A stretch of DNA of 51,771 bases, taken from contig CAXXSX010000003.1 in NCBI GenBank assembly GCA_963677165.2, positions 1 through 51,771 on the forward strand, given 5' to 3'. Of the stretch, positions 17,572-26,481 are shown in pieces; within the stretch, counting starts at the first letter, position 1; every line of letters starts with the position of its first letter. The position numbers were made by a program, and so were the translations under genes. Below the pieces are notes generated by a model. That model worked only from the letters and a program-made list of their open reading frames with translations. It was not told the DNA's origin and made no database searches. Origin of the DNA: JAFGXT01 sp963677165. GTDB taxonomy: Bacteria > Verrucomicrobiota > Lentisphaeria > Victivallales > SZUA-371.

Positions 17572-17844
17572 TTTATTCCCTCAAAAATTGTAATAGTTTA
17601 AATTTTTGTTTCCATGAAAAATCAGCTTTCCCGGATTCCTCATAAAAGAGTATCACTTGTAATAAATTTAACAATATCTGAAAGTATGAAATTTTCAATA
17701 TTTTTATAAAGAGAATTCATTTTTTCATCTGAAATTTTAACAACTATTTCGATGATGAAACCGCATCTTTTTTCGTATTTTTAGCAAATGATTGAAAAAG
17801 CAGTGGAAATGGTTTATTTTAAGCTGACCAGTAGAAGGAGCGAT
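17572..17844. other. Divergent intergenic region between gcvH and recD2
   Basis: A 273-bp AT-rich region holding the 5' ends of gcvH (-) and recD2 (+). I looked for a glycine riboswitch ahead of gcvH and found no glycine aptamer-like core. The recD2 ribosome binding site (AGGAG) lies at its right edge. Confidence 0.5.
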
Positions 17845-20031
17845 ATGGAGTCAGAACAGGATAAAAGCCGCGGTATTACCGAACATACATTGAGAGGGGA
17901 AATTACCCGTGTGGTCTTTGAAAATCAGGATAACTCCTATTGTGTTTTAAAGGTTGCTGATGCTCAAGGCGTGGAACACACTGTTACCGGTAATATCTCA
18001 GGAGCTTACAGCGGACACCATATTGAAGTTACCGGACATTGGGAAACTCACAAGGAATACGGACGCCAGTTGAAAGCCGTATCGTATAAATTCATCCTGC
18101 CTAATACTGCTGAGGGAATCAGACGTTATCTCTGTTCCGGCATGATTCCGGGGATCGGGCCGAAACTTGCAAAATGCATTGTTGATCATTTCGGTGACAA
18201 AACTTTGGAAATCCTTGACCGGTTCTCATCGCGTCTGCTGGAAATTCCGGGAGTCGGCAAAAAGCGGGTTGAAAGCATCAAAGAAGCCTGGGAAGGCCAG
18301 CGTGCCCGGCGCGATATGTTTATTTTTATGCAGGGGCTTGGAATCAGTCCGGCTTACTGTCAGAAGATCTATTCCACCTATGGCAACCAGGCCGCTGAAA
18401 TCGTGAAACAAGCTCCGTACCGGCTGGCGGATGACGTCAACGGCATGGGATTTATCATGGCGGACCGCGTGGCGGCGTCTTTAGGGATCGAAAAAAATTC
18501 TTCCGAACGTATTTCCGCCGGCATTGTCTATTCTCTGAATCAATTGAAGTTTGCCGGGCATACCTGCTATCCCGAAGATTTGTTTATTAAATACGCGGCG
18601 GAACTGCTTGAAGTCAACGAAGCCGATATTTCTGTCGGGCTGGAATATGCCGTTGATATTGGAAAGGTGGTTGTACAGGAGACTGGTCCGCATGAACGTA
18701 TGATTTATGATCGCGGCCTTTTTAAGGCCGAGACCGAATTGCCGGAACATATACACCGTTTGTTCTCGGTGAATCATTTCCAGGCACAGCGTATGCTGAA
18801 CGTTCCACCGTTGCCGGGACAAACCTTTACCGAAGAGCAATATCGGGCCGTTACCAATGTTGGCAAAAGTCCTTTCAGTATTATTACCGGTGGTCCCGGA
18901 GTGGGGAAGACTACCGTCGTCGGCGAGATTGTCCGTCGGGCGAAAGCCGCTAAACTGAAAGTGTATCTCGCGGCTCCGACCGGACGTGCCGCCCAGAAGT
19001 TGTCCGACAGTTCAAGGATGAATGCACGGACAATTCACCGATTGCTGAAATGGGAGCCGGTCGAGAAGCGTTTTGTTTATGGACTTAATTGCAAACTGAA
19101 TTGTGACCTGTTGATTGTCGATGAAGTGTCCATGCTGGATACTGTGCTTGCGGTTCACTTGCTGCGTGCGGTTGATACCGGTACGACTGTCGTGCTGGTT
19201 GGAGACGCGGATCAGCTGCCGTCGGTCGGCCCCGGCGAGGTGCTCAACGATATGATTAATTCCGGGATTATTCCGGTGACAAAACTTACACAGGTATTTC
19301 GACAGGGGGCTGGCAGCAGTATTATTATCAATGCCCATGCCGTAAACAATGGACATATACCGGAATTAAGACAACATGACCGGAATGTGTTAAGTGACTT
19401 TTACTGGATTGAACAGGAAGAGCCCGAACATGCCGTCGACTTGATTATTCGCATGGTATGTGAACGCATTCCTCAACGGTTTAATTTCAATCCGATGCGT
19501 GATATTCAGGTGCTGACTCCCATGAACCGTGGCACTTGCGGTACGGTTAATCTGAATGCGGTTTTGCAGGAACAGCTCAACAGCGGACACAAACCGCAGT
19601 TCAAGATCGGGGAGCGTGTGTTCAAAGCCGGGGATCGGGTTATGCAGACTCAGAATAATTACGATAAAAACGTATTCAACGGCGATATGGGACGGATTGT
19701 GAATATTGACAGCCGCGACGGCATATTTAAAGTAGCTTATGATATGCGTCAGGTAGAATATGAATTTACGGAAGTCGATCAGCTTACGCTGGCTTATGCT
19801 ATAACCGTACATAAATCCCAGGGAAGTGAATTTCCCGTTGTCGTTATGCCGTTGCTGAATCAACACTATATGATGTTGCAGCGTAACCTGCTTTATACCG
19901 CGATGACCCGTGCTCGTCAACTGCTGATTCTGGTCGGCAGCCGTAAAGCCGTATCCATGGCGGTGAATAACTCCACCCGTGAACCCCGCTACACTTTATT
20001 GGAACAGCGCCTTCGCCAGTTGTTTAATTAG
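17845..20031 (+). CDS. recD2: RecD2-type ATP-dependent 5'-3' DNA helicase
   Basis: 728 residues from ATG17845, which has AGAAGGAG just upstream; an in-frame start at 17788 would add 19 residues without a good site. Layout: an N-terminal OB-like domain ('RGEITRVVFENQDNSYCVLK'), tandem helix-hairpin-helix segments ('GMIPGIGPKLAKCIVDHFG', 'LLEIPGVGKKRVESI'), then an SF1B helicase core with Walker A 'GGPGVGKTT' (349-357), 'LLIVDEVSMLD' (Walker B), 'GDADQLPSVGPG' and 'YAITVHKSQGSEF' near the end. This is the long RecD2 of bacteria without RecBC linkage, involved in DNA repair. Confidence 0.95.
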   Translation: MESEQDKSRGITEHTLRGEITRVVFENQDNSYCVLKVADAQGVEHTVTGNISGAYSGHHIEVTGHWETHKEYGRQLKAVSYKFILPNTAEGIRRYLCSGMIPGIGPKLAKCIVDHFGDKTLEILDRFSSRLLEIPGVGKKRVESIKEAWEGQRARRDMFIFMQGLGISPAYCQKIYSTYGNQAAEIVKQAPYRLADDVNGMGFIMADRVAASLGIEKNSSERISAGIVYSLNQLKFAGHTCYPEDLFIKYAAELLEVNEADISVGLEYAVDIGKVVVQETGPHERMIYDRGLFKAETELPEHIHRLFSVNHFQAQRMLNVPPLPGQTFTEEQYRAVTNVGKSPFSIITGGPGVGKTTVVGEIVRRAKAAKLKVYLAAPTGRAAQKLSDSSRMNARTIHRLLKWEPVEKRFVYGLNCKLNCDLLIVDEVSMLDTVLAVHLLRAVDTGTTVVLVGDADQLPSVGPGEVLNDMINSGIIPVTKLTQVFRQGAGSSIIINAHAVNNGHIPELRQHDRNVLSDFYWIEQEEPEHAVDLIIRMVCERIPQRFNFNPMRDIQVLTPMNRGTCGTVNLNAVLQEQLNSGHKPQFKIGERVFKAGDRVMQTQNNYDKNVFNGDMGRIVNIDSRDGIFKVAYDMRQVEYEFTEVDQLTLAYAITVHKSQGSEFPVVVMPLLNQHYMMLQRNLLYTAMTRARQLLILVGSRKAVSMAVNNSTREPRYTLLEQRLRQLFN

Positions 20032-20080
20032 TAATACTTTGAATATCAGTTGTTTTTTTGATGATTTTGCTAAGTTAGTC

Positions 20081-20109
20081 TTGACTTGTAATCGTTTGCA
20101 AGTTATAAT
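20081..20109 (+). promoter_or_regulatory. Consensus sigma-70 type promoter of the lacI-pseudopilin-GH unit
   Basis: TTGACT (20081-20086) and TATAAT (20104-20109) are separated by exactly 17 bp. The predicted start site at about 20116 leaves a ~40-base leader before the GTG of the LacI gene. An operator fills the spacer. Confidence 0.8.
20086..20101. promoter_or_regulatory. LacI-family operator 1
   Basis: TTGTAATCGTTTGCAA fits the LacI-family dyad TTGNAANCGNTTNCAA with its central CG. It lies between the -35 and -10 elements, so binding would block RNA polymerase. Confidence 0.75.
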
Positions 20110-20119
20110 TGAATTATAG

Positions 20120-20135
20120 TTGAAAGCGATTACAA
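20120..20135. promoter_or_regulatory. LacI-family operator 2
   Basis: TTGAAAGCGATTACAA fits the same dyad as operator 1 and is almost its reverse complement (shared half ACTTGTAATCG). The centres are 34 bp apart. It lies just after the predicted transcription start. Confidence 0.75.
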
Positions 20136-20156
20136 GTTTATGGAGAGGCAGCATCA

Positions 20157-21182
20157 GTGGCGGTTACAATCTACGATATAGCCAAAAAGGCAAATGTTTC
20201 ATATGCAACAGCGTCCCGGGTTTTAAACGGAAATAATTACGGACGCCGAAGTGATTCACTTAAGCGTGCAAAAGAGATTTTGCGAATAGCAGCGATCGAA
20301 GGTTATCAGCCTAACACATCCGCACAGGCTTTGGTTGGAAAAAATACTCAAAATATTTGTCTGTTGATTTCCGATCAAATCCAGTCCGGTTGGAGTAACG
20401 CGTATTTTTCACAGGTTCTCAGCGGTGTGGAAAAAGTATGTTATGATTCAAATTATGGTTTGGTTCTGAATCGCTATCATGATGATGATTTTGAGGCATT
20501 TTTTGCCCGGCGAAAATTAGGCGGACGCGGCTTTGACGGAATTGTTATTGCCGGGTTTGTTACAACTCAAATGAGTGAGAAACTGCGTCAGTATAAGATT
20601 CCTTTTATCAGTATCAATAAACATTTTGACAATCCCGACAATATTCCCGCATATTATTCTAGCGGAAGTGAGGTTGATATAGCCTTATATGCTTATAAAA
20701 AAGGACATCGGCGGATAGGTTTTGTAACTGAAAATATCTATCCGGATATCCAGTATATTACAGAGAAGGTTAGAGCACAAAATATTAACGATTGCAATAT
20801 TGTTCCGCTTCCGGTTCAGGGACACAGTGACTTTCAAAGTGGACCGGAAATAATGAAACTGTTTTTGGAGTTGCCGGAAGATAAACGGCCTACACTGATT
20901 GCAGGTAATTATCAGACGTGTGCCGCTATCATAAAAGAAATGAAGAAACACGGAATGAAATGTCCTGATGATTTGAGTATCATTAGTCGCTGCGACTGCG
21001 AAGTATGCCAGATGAGTGACCCGAAAATAACTGTTATTACCCCGGATAATGAACAGATCGGCAGTATTGCCACCAGAAAAATTATCGAGCATCTTGAGCA
21101 TAAAGATGATCTTGTATACGAGACATGTGACATTTGCAACATTATAATAGAACGTGAATCAGTAAATTTTTTGAATAAATAA
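20157..21182 (+). CDS. LacI-family transcriptional regulator
   Basis: 341 residues from a GTG start with GGAGAGG upstream. The N-terminal helix-turn-helix and hinge ('TIYDIAKKANVSYATASRVL', 'IAAIEGYQPNTSAQAL') are followed by a sugar-sensing periplasmic-binding fold ('FDGIVIAGF', 'KKGHRRIGFVTE', 'PTLIAGNYQTC'). Two operators of its own class sit in its promoter, so it very probably represses itself and the two genes downstream (13-bp and 43-bp gaps). The region usually reading like 'GFDD' in this family is instead Cys-rich ('SRCDCEVCQ', later 'TCDIC'), a small oddity. The ligand is unknown but is likely a sugar released by the downstream hydrolase. Confidence 0.92.
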   Translation: MAVTIYDIAKKANVSYATASRVLNGNNYGRRSDSLKRAKEILRIAAIEGYQPNTSAQALVGKNTQNICLLISDQIQSGWSNAYFSQVLSGVEKVCYDSNYGLVLNRYHDDDFEAFFARRKLGGRGFDGIVIAGFVTTQMSEKLRQYKIPFISINKHFDNPDNIPAYYSSGSEVDIALYAYKKGHRRIGFVTENIYPDIQYITEKVRAQNINDCNIVPLPVQGHSDFQSGPEIMKLFLELPEDKRPTLIAGNYQTCAAIIKEMKKHGMKCPDDLSIISRCDCEVCQMSDPKITVITPDNEQIGSIATRKIIEHLEHKDDLVYETCDICNIIIERESVNFLNK

Positions 21183-21195
21183 AATGGAGAAAGAT

Positions 21196-21936
21196 ATGAA
21201 AAATATCAGCAACAATAAATTCACACTTATCGAACTCCTCGTTGTAATCGCGATAATTGCCATATTGGCCTCAATGCTGCTTCCAGCGCTAAATAATGCA
21301 AGAGATACCGCAAAGAAGATAGCTTGTGTGAGTAACTTGAAACAGCTTGGACTTTATTTTAATATGTATAAAGATGATTCCAAAGGCTATTATCCGCCGT
21401 TTCAGATGGGCAGCGGAGGGATTGCCTGGACAACGACCATGCTGAAAGATAAATATTGTACTTCCAAGATACTTTTTTGCAGTTCTATGCCTCTGACAAA
21501 ATTTAACCCGGAAGAATTTGATAAGCAGATTGAGGCTGAAAATTACACTAGTTCCAGCTTTTGTTTTCCATCCTACGGCAGCAATTACCGGTTTGTAACC
21601 GGAGGCCGGGGGGTAACCAACACCTCCACTGATACATATATTCCAGCTAAAGATTCTCAGATCAAATCTCCATCACGTACAATCATGGTCGCGGATACTT
21701 TATGTCGAGACTCTCAGAAACAGGGATATTTTACTTTGCTTTCATATTATTCGTCGAATACAGACAGGCATGGTTTTCTTGATGCGAGGCATGCGAAAAG
21801 CACGAATATTCTGTGGGTTGACGGACATGCGACTTCCGAGAAAGTCAGTAACCGCCTGTTGCCATATACCGGACAGTTTGATAACGGTTATATTCAGCAT
21901 TCCACTTCTGAAGGCAACCTGTGGGACCGGAAATGA
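21196..21936 (+). CDS. Prepilin-type protein with H-X9-DG motif (DUF1559-like)
   Basis: 246 residues from ATG21196, which has GGAG six bases upstream (an in-frame ATG at 21184 lacks a site). It has the prepilin helix 'FTLIELLVVIAIIAILASML' with Glu at +5 but Lys, not Gly, before the cleavage site. 'ARDTAKKIACVSNLKQLGLY' is the usual following segment, and the C-terminal H-X9-DG box ('HAKSTNILWVDG', His199 to Asp209) defines this large family in Lentisphaerota and Planctomycetes. These are presumably membrane-anchored, surface-exposed pseudopilins. Lying between a LacI regulator and a glycoside hydrolase suggests a role in glycan capture or enzyme display, but this is inference. Confidence 0.85.
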   Translation: MKNISNNKFTLIELLVVIAIIAILASMLLPALNNARDTAKKIACVSNLKQLGLYFNMYKDDSKGYYPPFQMGSGGIAWTTTMLKDKYCTSKILFCSSMPLTKFNPEEFDKQIEAENYTSSSFCFPSYGSNYRFVTGGRGVTNTSTDTYIPAKDSQIKSPSRTIMVADTLCRDSQKQGYFTLLSYYSSNTDRHGFLDARHAKSTNILWVDGHATSEKVSNRLLPYTGQFDNGYIQHSTSEGNLWDRK

Positions 21937-21979
21937 TATCGGTTTTGAGTTTTTCCTGTAACCTATTTACGAGAATATT

Positions 21980-24900
21980 ATGATTAAAAATTTAATTTAT
22001 ATTTTGCTGGGGTGCTTTGTGCTTGATCTGGGGGCTGGCCGGTTAGTTGCCGGTTCTGCTTCGACGTCAAAATCAGGAATTGCAGAAGTTAAAACGGATC
22101 ATTTTTCCGTTAATATTAGTCCACGGGGAATAAAGAGTATTTCCTATTATAAAGAAGAAATTATTGCTTCTCTAGGCTACAAAGTACTTGATAGAAGCTA
22201 TCATTCTTTGTTGGACTCCTCCAGCGATATTTCAGAAGTGGAAGAAGTGGCGACAGAAAAGAACATTGTTAGTAGTGTTCAGGCAATTGAAAGAAACGGT
22301 TCCAGAATAAAATGTACTCAAAGAGTGCAGTTTACGAAAAACGGAGCGGTTGAGATTCTCTATAAAGTCGAACCTTTGCAGCTGTCTTCAATTAATGTGA
22401 AGCAGCAGCGGATAATTTTAAATTTGAACGGAAAGAATGTAAAGGATAACTATGTTGTTTTTTCTGCTGATGGTACAAGGAAATCATCCGATAAATTCTC
22501 CGGGGTTATAAAAAGACCTCGCAGCTGTATTTTGTTTGACAGGAATGGTAAGTGCTGGCAGTTGGAGACTTCTGTTTTAAAAGGGGCAGCCTCACTTTCG
22601 CTTCAGTTTTACTCATCTTATAATAAATTTATCAACTTGTCGCTACCAGGGAAAAAAGGTTTTATTCTGAAGCTCAAAATCAGTCCGGTATTGGCTGGTG
22701 AAGTTCCTCTGACTGCTGATATCAAACAGACAGCATATAACAAATTATTAAAGAACGCTGAAAAAAACGGCGTTAATTTACTGACCAATCCATCATTTGA
22801 ATTCGGTATGAGTGACTGGATTACTGAATGGAGTTATGATCGTAATTTTCCGATCTGGAAAGAGGTAAGGCGTCAGGATAATTCACGATGTATGATGTAT
22901 ACCGGAAAAGCGTTGCGTAACGTTAAGTTTATATCCCGACCTGTGGATACTATGGGGAAAAGAGTTTTCTCGGTATCGGCGAGTGTATGTGGAAGCAAAG
23001 ATGGGCAGAGCGTCCAGTTAGGAATAGTTCCGGCTCCGGTTAACGGTCAGAAAAGATCAAAGTATTTTATGTGGAAGAAGTTTAAACTTAGTACCGGGTG
23101 GCGACGTTATAATGCTACATTTGTTATACCGAAATCGTGGAAAGGGAAAAAGATTTGTTTTATGGTCGGACCCGATAAACCTGGTACTGTGTTGAAAATT
23201 GATGATGCAGCGATATATCCAGGACTTCCGCCGGGAAAGGTTTCTGATACTGCATATTTCGGTGCTGAATTCAGTACAGGGCGCACTGGTAATATTTATT
23301 TGATAGGCCAAAAAGGCTTGATGAAAATAAAATTGACCAACTTGTCAGAGAAAGACGAAAATTTTAATTTGAAACTGGTTATTAAAAATTATCTTGGCAA
23401 AGAGATAAATCATTCTGTGAAAAATGTTCTGGTAAGAGCACAGAATTTTGTCGATTTCTCTATTCCTGTCAATACAGCAGAGAGGGGATTTTTTGATTGG
23501 GATTATACATTGTCAAATAGTTCAGGACTTAAGAAAAACGGAAAAATATCATACTGCGTCATAAGTGATAATCGCAAAGTTAAATCAACCCGGTTTGGCA
23601 TGAATTTCCATATGGAAAGGCCGTTGCCGGAGCAGGTTGATACGGCTCTTGACATTCTTGCTGAAATAGGAGTTGGCAGCATTCGTGCATGGTGGGACTG
23701 GGCGAATGCCGAAGGGAAAAAAGGAGTGTTTAACTGGAAATCTTTTGATTCCCAAGTAGATTTATGCGAGCGTCATCAACTGGATATCTTTCCGGTTATA
23801 CTACGAATGTACGGGCCAAAATGGACCGTACCCGACAGATTTCAGAATCCTCCTGATGATTTGGGGTTATGGGATAATTTTGTGAAAAATATGGTTTCCC
23901 GTTATAAAGGACGAATAAAATATTGGGAAGTCTGGAACGAGCCGGACGTCAGTCCTGTGCTAAAGAATAAGCCGGATCTCTATCTGGAAGTACTGAAAAG
24001 ATCATCCAAGCTGATAAAACAGGAAGATCCTCAGGCTCAAGTTGTTGGATTTTGCGGGAGTTATCCATGGTTTTTTGATGCCATGCTGAAAGGGGAGGGG
24101 GTAAATGATCTCGATGTAATATCATATCATAGTTATCTTTATAAATATAATCCGGAAGTATCTCTGGTAAAATGGTTGAATAAGTTCCATAAAGATTTGG
24201 AACTGCTGACGAAAGGTAGAAAGATAGCTGAGTGGAATACCGAGGTTGGTATTGTCAACGGTCATAACGGATATATTGAATCAGAGGAAAGCAGAGCTCG
24301 ATCATGTGGTGTATTGCTGCGTAATTATATCTGTTCGTGGAGTGCCGGAACCTCACGAATGTACTGGTTTTCTGCTAGTATGATTTCTCTGTATAGTCAC
24401 TCTGTATTTGAATATGGTTATGTTCCGTCTCCGGCAATGGTTACTCTTAATGCCTTGTGCTCATTCTTATCAGGAGCCAAGTTTCTTAGAGAAATCAAAC
24501 GTGATTCCGGTGAAAACTTTTTTGGTTACATCTTCAAGACGAAAGCAGGGCGTTATGCTGCGGTAATGTGGTATAACGGATTTCCGTCAGAAAAAAAATG
24601 TATTTTCCCGAAAGGTTCGAATATTGAAGTTTACGACCTTATGGGAGTACGGGAAAAGCTGAAAAATTTTACGTTCTCAATGACATCATCATATCCCGTA
24701 TACGTACTTTCTGATAATCGCACTTCGTTGGAGAACAGTATTGCGCAGGCAAAATTCGAGTGTAGGAATATTGAAAAAGCAATGAACGTACATTCCGGCA
24801 GTGTATTGCCGGCAAAGCCTTCATTAGGGCCATTTAAACTCAGTAGTGAAGGAATGCTGATTGATTGGAATATTCTTGGTTCTTTTGCGAATCCAGGAGG

Positions 24901-25432
24901 GCGCGGATATGACCGAGGACTTGATATTGATTATTTGAAACCCATTGGGGGAGAACATTCTGCTAATATTAACTTTGATACGAGTTTTAAATATGTCTGG
25001 CCGGATGAAATGAAACCCTACATTTCCGAACTGCCCAAATCAGATTCGGTGAAAGTCATTGAATATCACGGAGCCTCAGCGGCGGACTACTATGGAGATA
25101 AATTATATATAGATATGCTTAAAGTATTAAAGCCGAAGAAGTACACCGTTGGCTACGCATTTTGCTACATCGAATCTGATAAAGATACAGACGCACTGTT
25201 AAAAATTGGCAGTGATGATGGATGCAAAGTTATTCTTAATCATAAGCAGGTATGGCGAAACAAAATTTATCGTAAAGCGGTAATAGACGATGACGTCATT
25301 AGAATACATCTGCATAAAGGAATCAACCCCCTCTTGATTAAGATCAGTCAGGATGGAGGAGGCTGGGGTTTCTATTTGCGTCTGACTGATATTGCAGATA
25401 AAGCTTTGACCGGAATAAAAATCTGGCTGTAA
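21980..25432 (+). CDS. Large secreted clan GH-A glycoside hydrolase (GH39/GH5-like) with accessory domains
   Basis: 1150 residues with a signal peptide (~1-24). Layout: an N-terminal beta region; a carbohydrate-binding-like jelly roll from ~268 ('LLTNPSFEFGMSDWITEW'); a (beta/alpha)8 domain at ~535-880 beginning 'RFGMNFHMERP'; and a C-terminal galactose-binding/PA14-like domain with 'KIGSDDGCKVILNHKQVW'. The acid/base is Glu654 in 'YWEVWNEPD', and the nucleophile is Glu755 ('NTEVG') or Glu751. The overall pattern is GH39-like, but the family is not certain and the substrate is unknown. It is third in the LacI-controlled unit and is followed by a strong terminator. Confidence 0.85.
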   Translation: MIKNLIYILLGCFVLDLGAGRLVAGSASTSKSGIAEVKTDHFSVNISPRGIKSISYYKEEIIASLGYKVLDRSYHSLLDSSSDISEVEEVATEKNIVSSVQAIERNGSRIKCTQRVQFTKNGAVEILYKVEPLQLSSINVKQQRIILNLNGKNVKDNYVVFSADGTRKSSDKFSGVIKRPRSCILFDRNGKCWQLETSVLKGAASLSLQFYSSYNKFINLSLPGKKGFILKLKISPVLAGEVPLTADIKQTAYNKLLKNAEKNGVNLLTNPSFEFGMSDWITEWSYDRNFPIWKEVRRQDNSRCMMYTGKALRNVKFISRPVDTMGKRVFSVSASVCGSKDGQSVQLGIVPAPVNGQKRSKYFMWKKFKLSTGWRRYNATFVIPKSWKGKKICFMVGPDKPGTVLKIDDAAIYPGLPPGKVSDTAYFGAEFSTGRTGNIYLIGQKGLMKIKLTNLSEKDENFNLKLVIKNYLGKEINHSVKNVLVRAQNFVDFSIPVNTAERGFFDWDYTLSNSSGLKKNGKISYCVISDNRKVKSTRFGMNFHMERPLPEQVDTALDILAEIGVGSIRAWWDWANAEGKKGVFNWKSFDSQVDLCERHQLDIFPVILRMYGPKWTVPDRFQNPPDDLGLWDNFVKNMVSRYKGRIKYWEVWNEPDVSPVLKNKPDLYLEVLKRSSKLIKQEDPQAQVVGFCGSYPWFFDAMLKGEGVNDLDVISYHSYLYKYNPEVSLVKWLNKFHKDLELLTKGRKIAEWNTEVGIVNGHNGYIESEESRARSCGVLLRNYICSWSAGTSRMYWFSASMISLYSHSVFEYGYVPSPAMVTLNALCSFLSGAKFLREIKRDSGENFFGYIFKTKAGRYAAVMWYNGFPSEKKCIFPKGSNIEVYDLMGVREKLKNFTFSMTSSYPVYVLSDNRTSLENSIAQAKFECRNIEKAMNVHSGSVLPAKPSLGPFKLSSEGMLIDWNILGSFANPGGRGYDRGLDIDYLKPIGGEHSANINFDTSFKYVWPDEMKPYISELPKSDSVKVIEYHGASAADYYGDKLYIDMLKVLKPKKYTVGYAFCYIESDKDTDALLKIGSDDGCKVILNHKQVWRNKIYRKAVIDDDVIRIHLHKGINPLLIKISQDGGGWGFYLRLTDIADKALTGIKIWL

Positions 25433-25459
25433 TTTTATTTACATAACGATTTTGATTAT

Positions 25460-25493
25460 CATGGCGTTGATTTGATTTTAAATCAACGCCATG
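25460..25493. terminator. Strong hairpin terminator, probably bidirectional
   Basis: A perfect 14-bp stem (CATGGCGTTGATTT with its complement) has a 6-base loop and ATTTTAC after it on +. It lies between the convergent GH gene and the SGNH hydrolase gene. Confidence 0.8.
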
Positions 25494-25565
25494 ATTTTAC
25501 TTCAGGGTTTATTCCGCTTCCGTAGCGCGTAGCGCGGAGTTTGAAGATTCTAATGCTGGGACCGA

Positions 25566-26408
25566 CTACGCCTGCGGGAAGTTGTCGATGGCTTTCTGCG
25601 CGGTTTTACGCATGAATTCGCAATCGTCATTATCCAGGTTTTCCGGGTTCAGTTTGATATCGCTGACCGGATTGCCAAACAGGAACCCGTACCATACACA
25701 AGCCTGTAGATATTGTCCCCGCGGATTCAAATGGATCAGATCGGACGCAAGCGTCATCTTGCCTTCTTCATTTTTCTTCCAGAAATATTTACCAACAAAA
25801 GTTCCGGAGGCATTCGGCAGGTTGGGCCAGTTTATTTCTTTCAGGCTTTCAAGCGGGTAGGGGGTAAATTTTACTGGCTGTTCGGAGCGTGCCAGTTGTA
25901 CAGCATATCCTGATGGGATAACCCGGAATGAATAATCTTTTGCCAGGTCTGTATAATTTTTCGTCAGGCGGTTGTACATTTCGGTCTGGTCAATATCCCA
26001 TTCACTGCCGGGCTGGAACTGCGGATGGTCGTTATGATAACTCCAAGTTTGCTGAATGAGTACTTCTGTATTCGGACAGTGACTCTGTATGAATTCAATA
26101 ATATTATCGGCATAAGGATGAAACGTTTCCGGACGCCAGCTGCAATGACTTGCCTGTTGGATAGTAACGTAGTCCCATGGAGTCTCTTTAAGAATCGTGC
26201 TGAGCTTGTGTCCACCCTGATAGATTCGGCAGTATTCATTGTTTATTTCTGCCTCAATATAGCTCCAGTGCCGGTGCAGTTCACATCCGCCAAAGTTGGC
26301 GCGTTGAAAGTTGACCTCGTTGCCGGTGGAGGCGACTGCATCGGGAAAATACAAAGCAAGGCTGTCAGTAAAACTGTTGCCAATAGTAAGTACATTAATT
26401 TTTTTCAT
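25566..26408 (-). CDS. SGNH/GDSL hydrolase, DUF4886-like
   Basis: 280 residues without a signal peptide. The nucleophile motif is 'LTIGNSFTDS' (Ser12), the oxyanion Gly is in 'NFGGCELH', and the catalytic pair is Asp223-x-x-His226 ('DLIHLNPRG'). The block 'GGHKLSTILKETPWDYVTIQ' and the following 'QASH' are typical of DUF4886 proteins. These are esterases or acetylhydrolases, often acting on acylated glycans. It is transcribed leftward toward the GH unit, so it is not cotranscribed with it. Confidence 0.85.
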   Translation of the reverse strand: MKKINVLTIGNSFTDSLALYFPDAVASTGNEVNFQRANFGGCELHRHWSYIEAEINNEYCRIYQGGHKLSTILKETPWDYVTIQQASHCSWRPETFHPYADNIIEFIQSHCPNTEVLIQQTWSYHNDHPQFQPGSEWDIDQTEMYNRLTKNYTDLAKDYSFRVIPSGYAVQLARSEQPVKFTPYPLESLKEINWPNLPNASGTFVGKYFWKKNEEGKMTLASDLIHLNPRGQYLQACVWYGFLFGNPVSDIKLNPENLDNDDCEFMRKTAQKAIDNFPQA

Positions 26409-26481
26409 GATAAATTTCTGTAAATTTAAGTTTCACATTGAGTTGAAATGATCTTTTAAAATATAACGAATGGATGATAAA

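Noticed and set aside
17572..17787. Possible glycine riboswitch upstream of gcvH
   Set aside because: The minus-strand leader is AT-rich and lacks the conserved glycine aptamer elements (no GGAGAG and no CCGAAGG).
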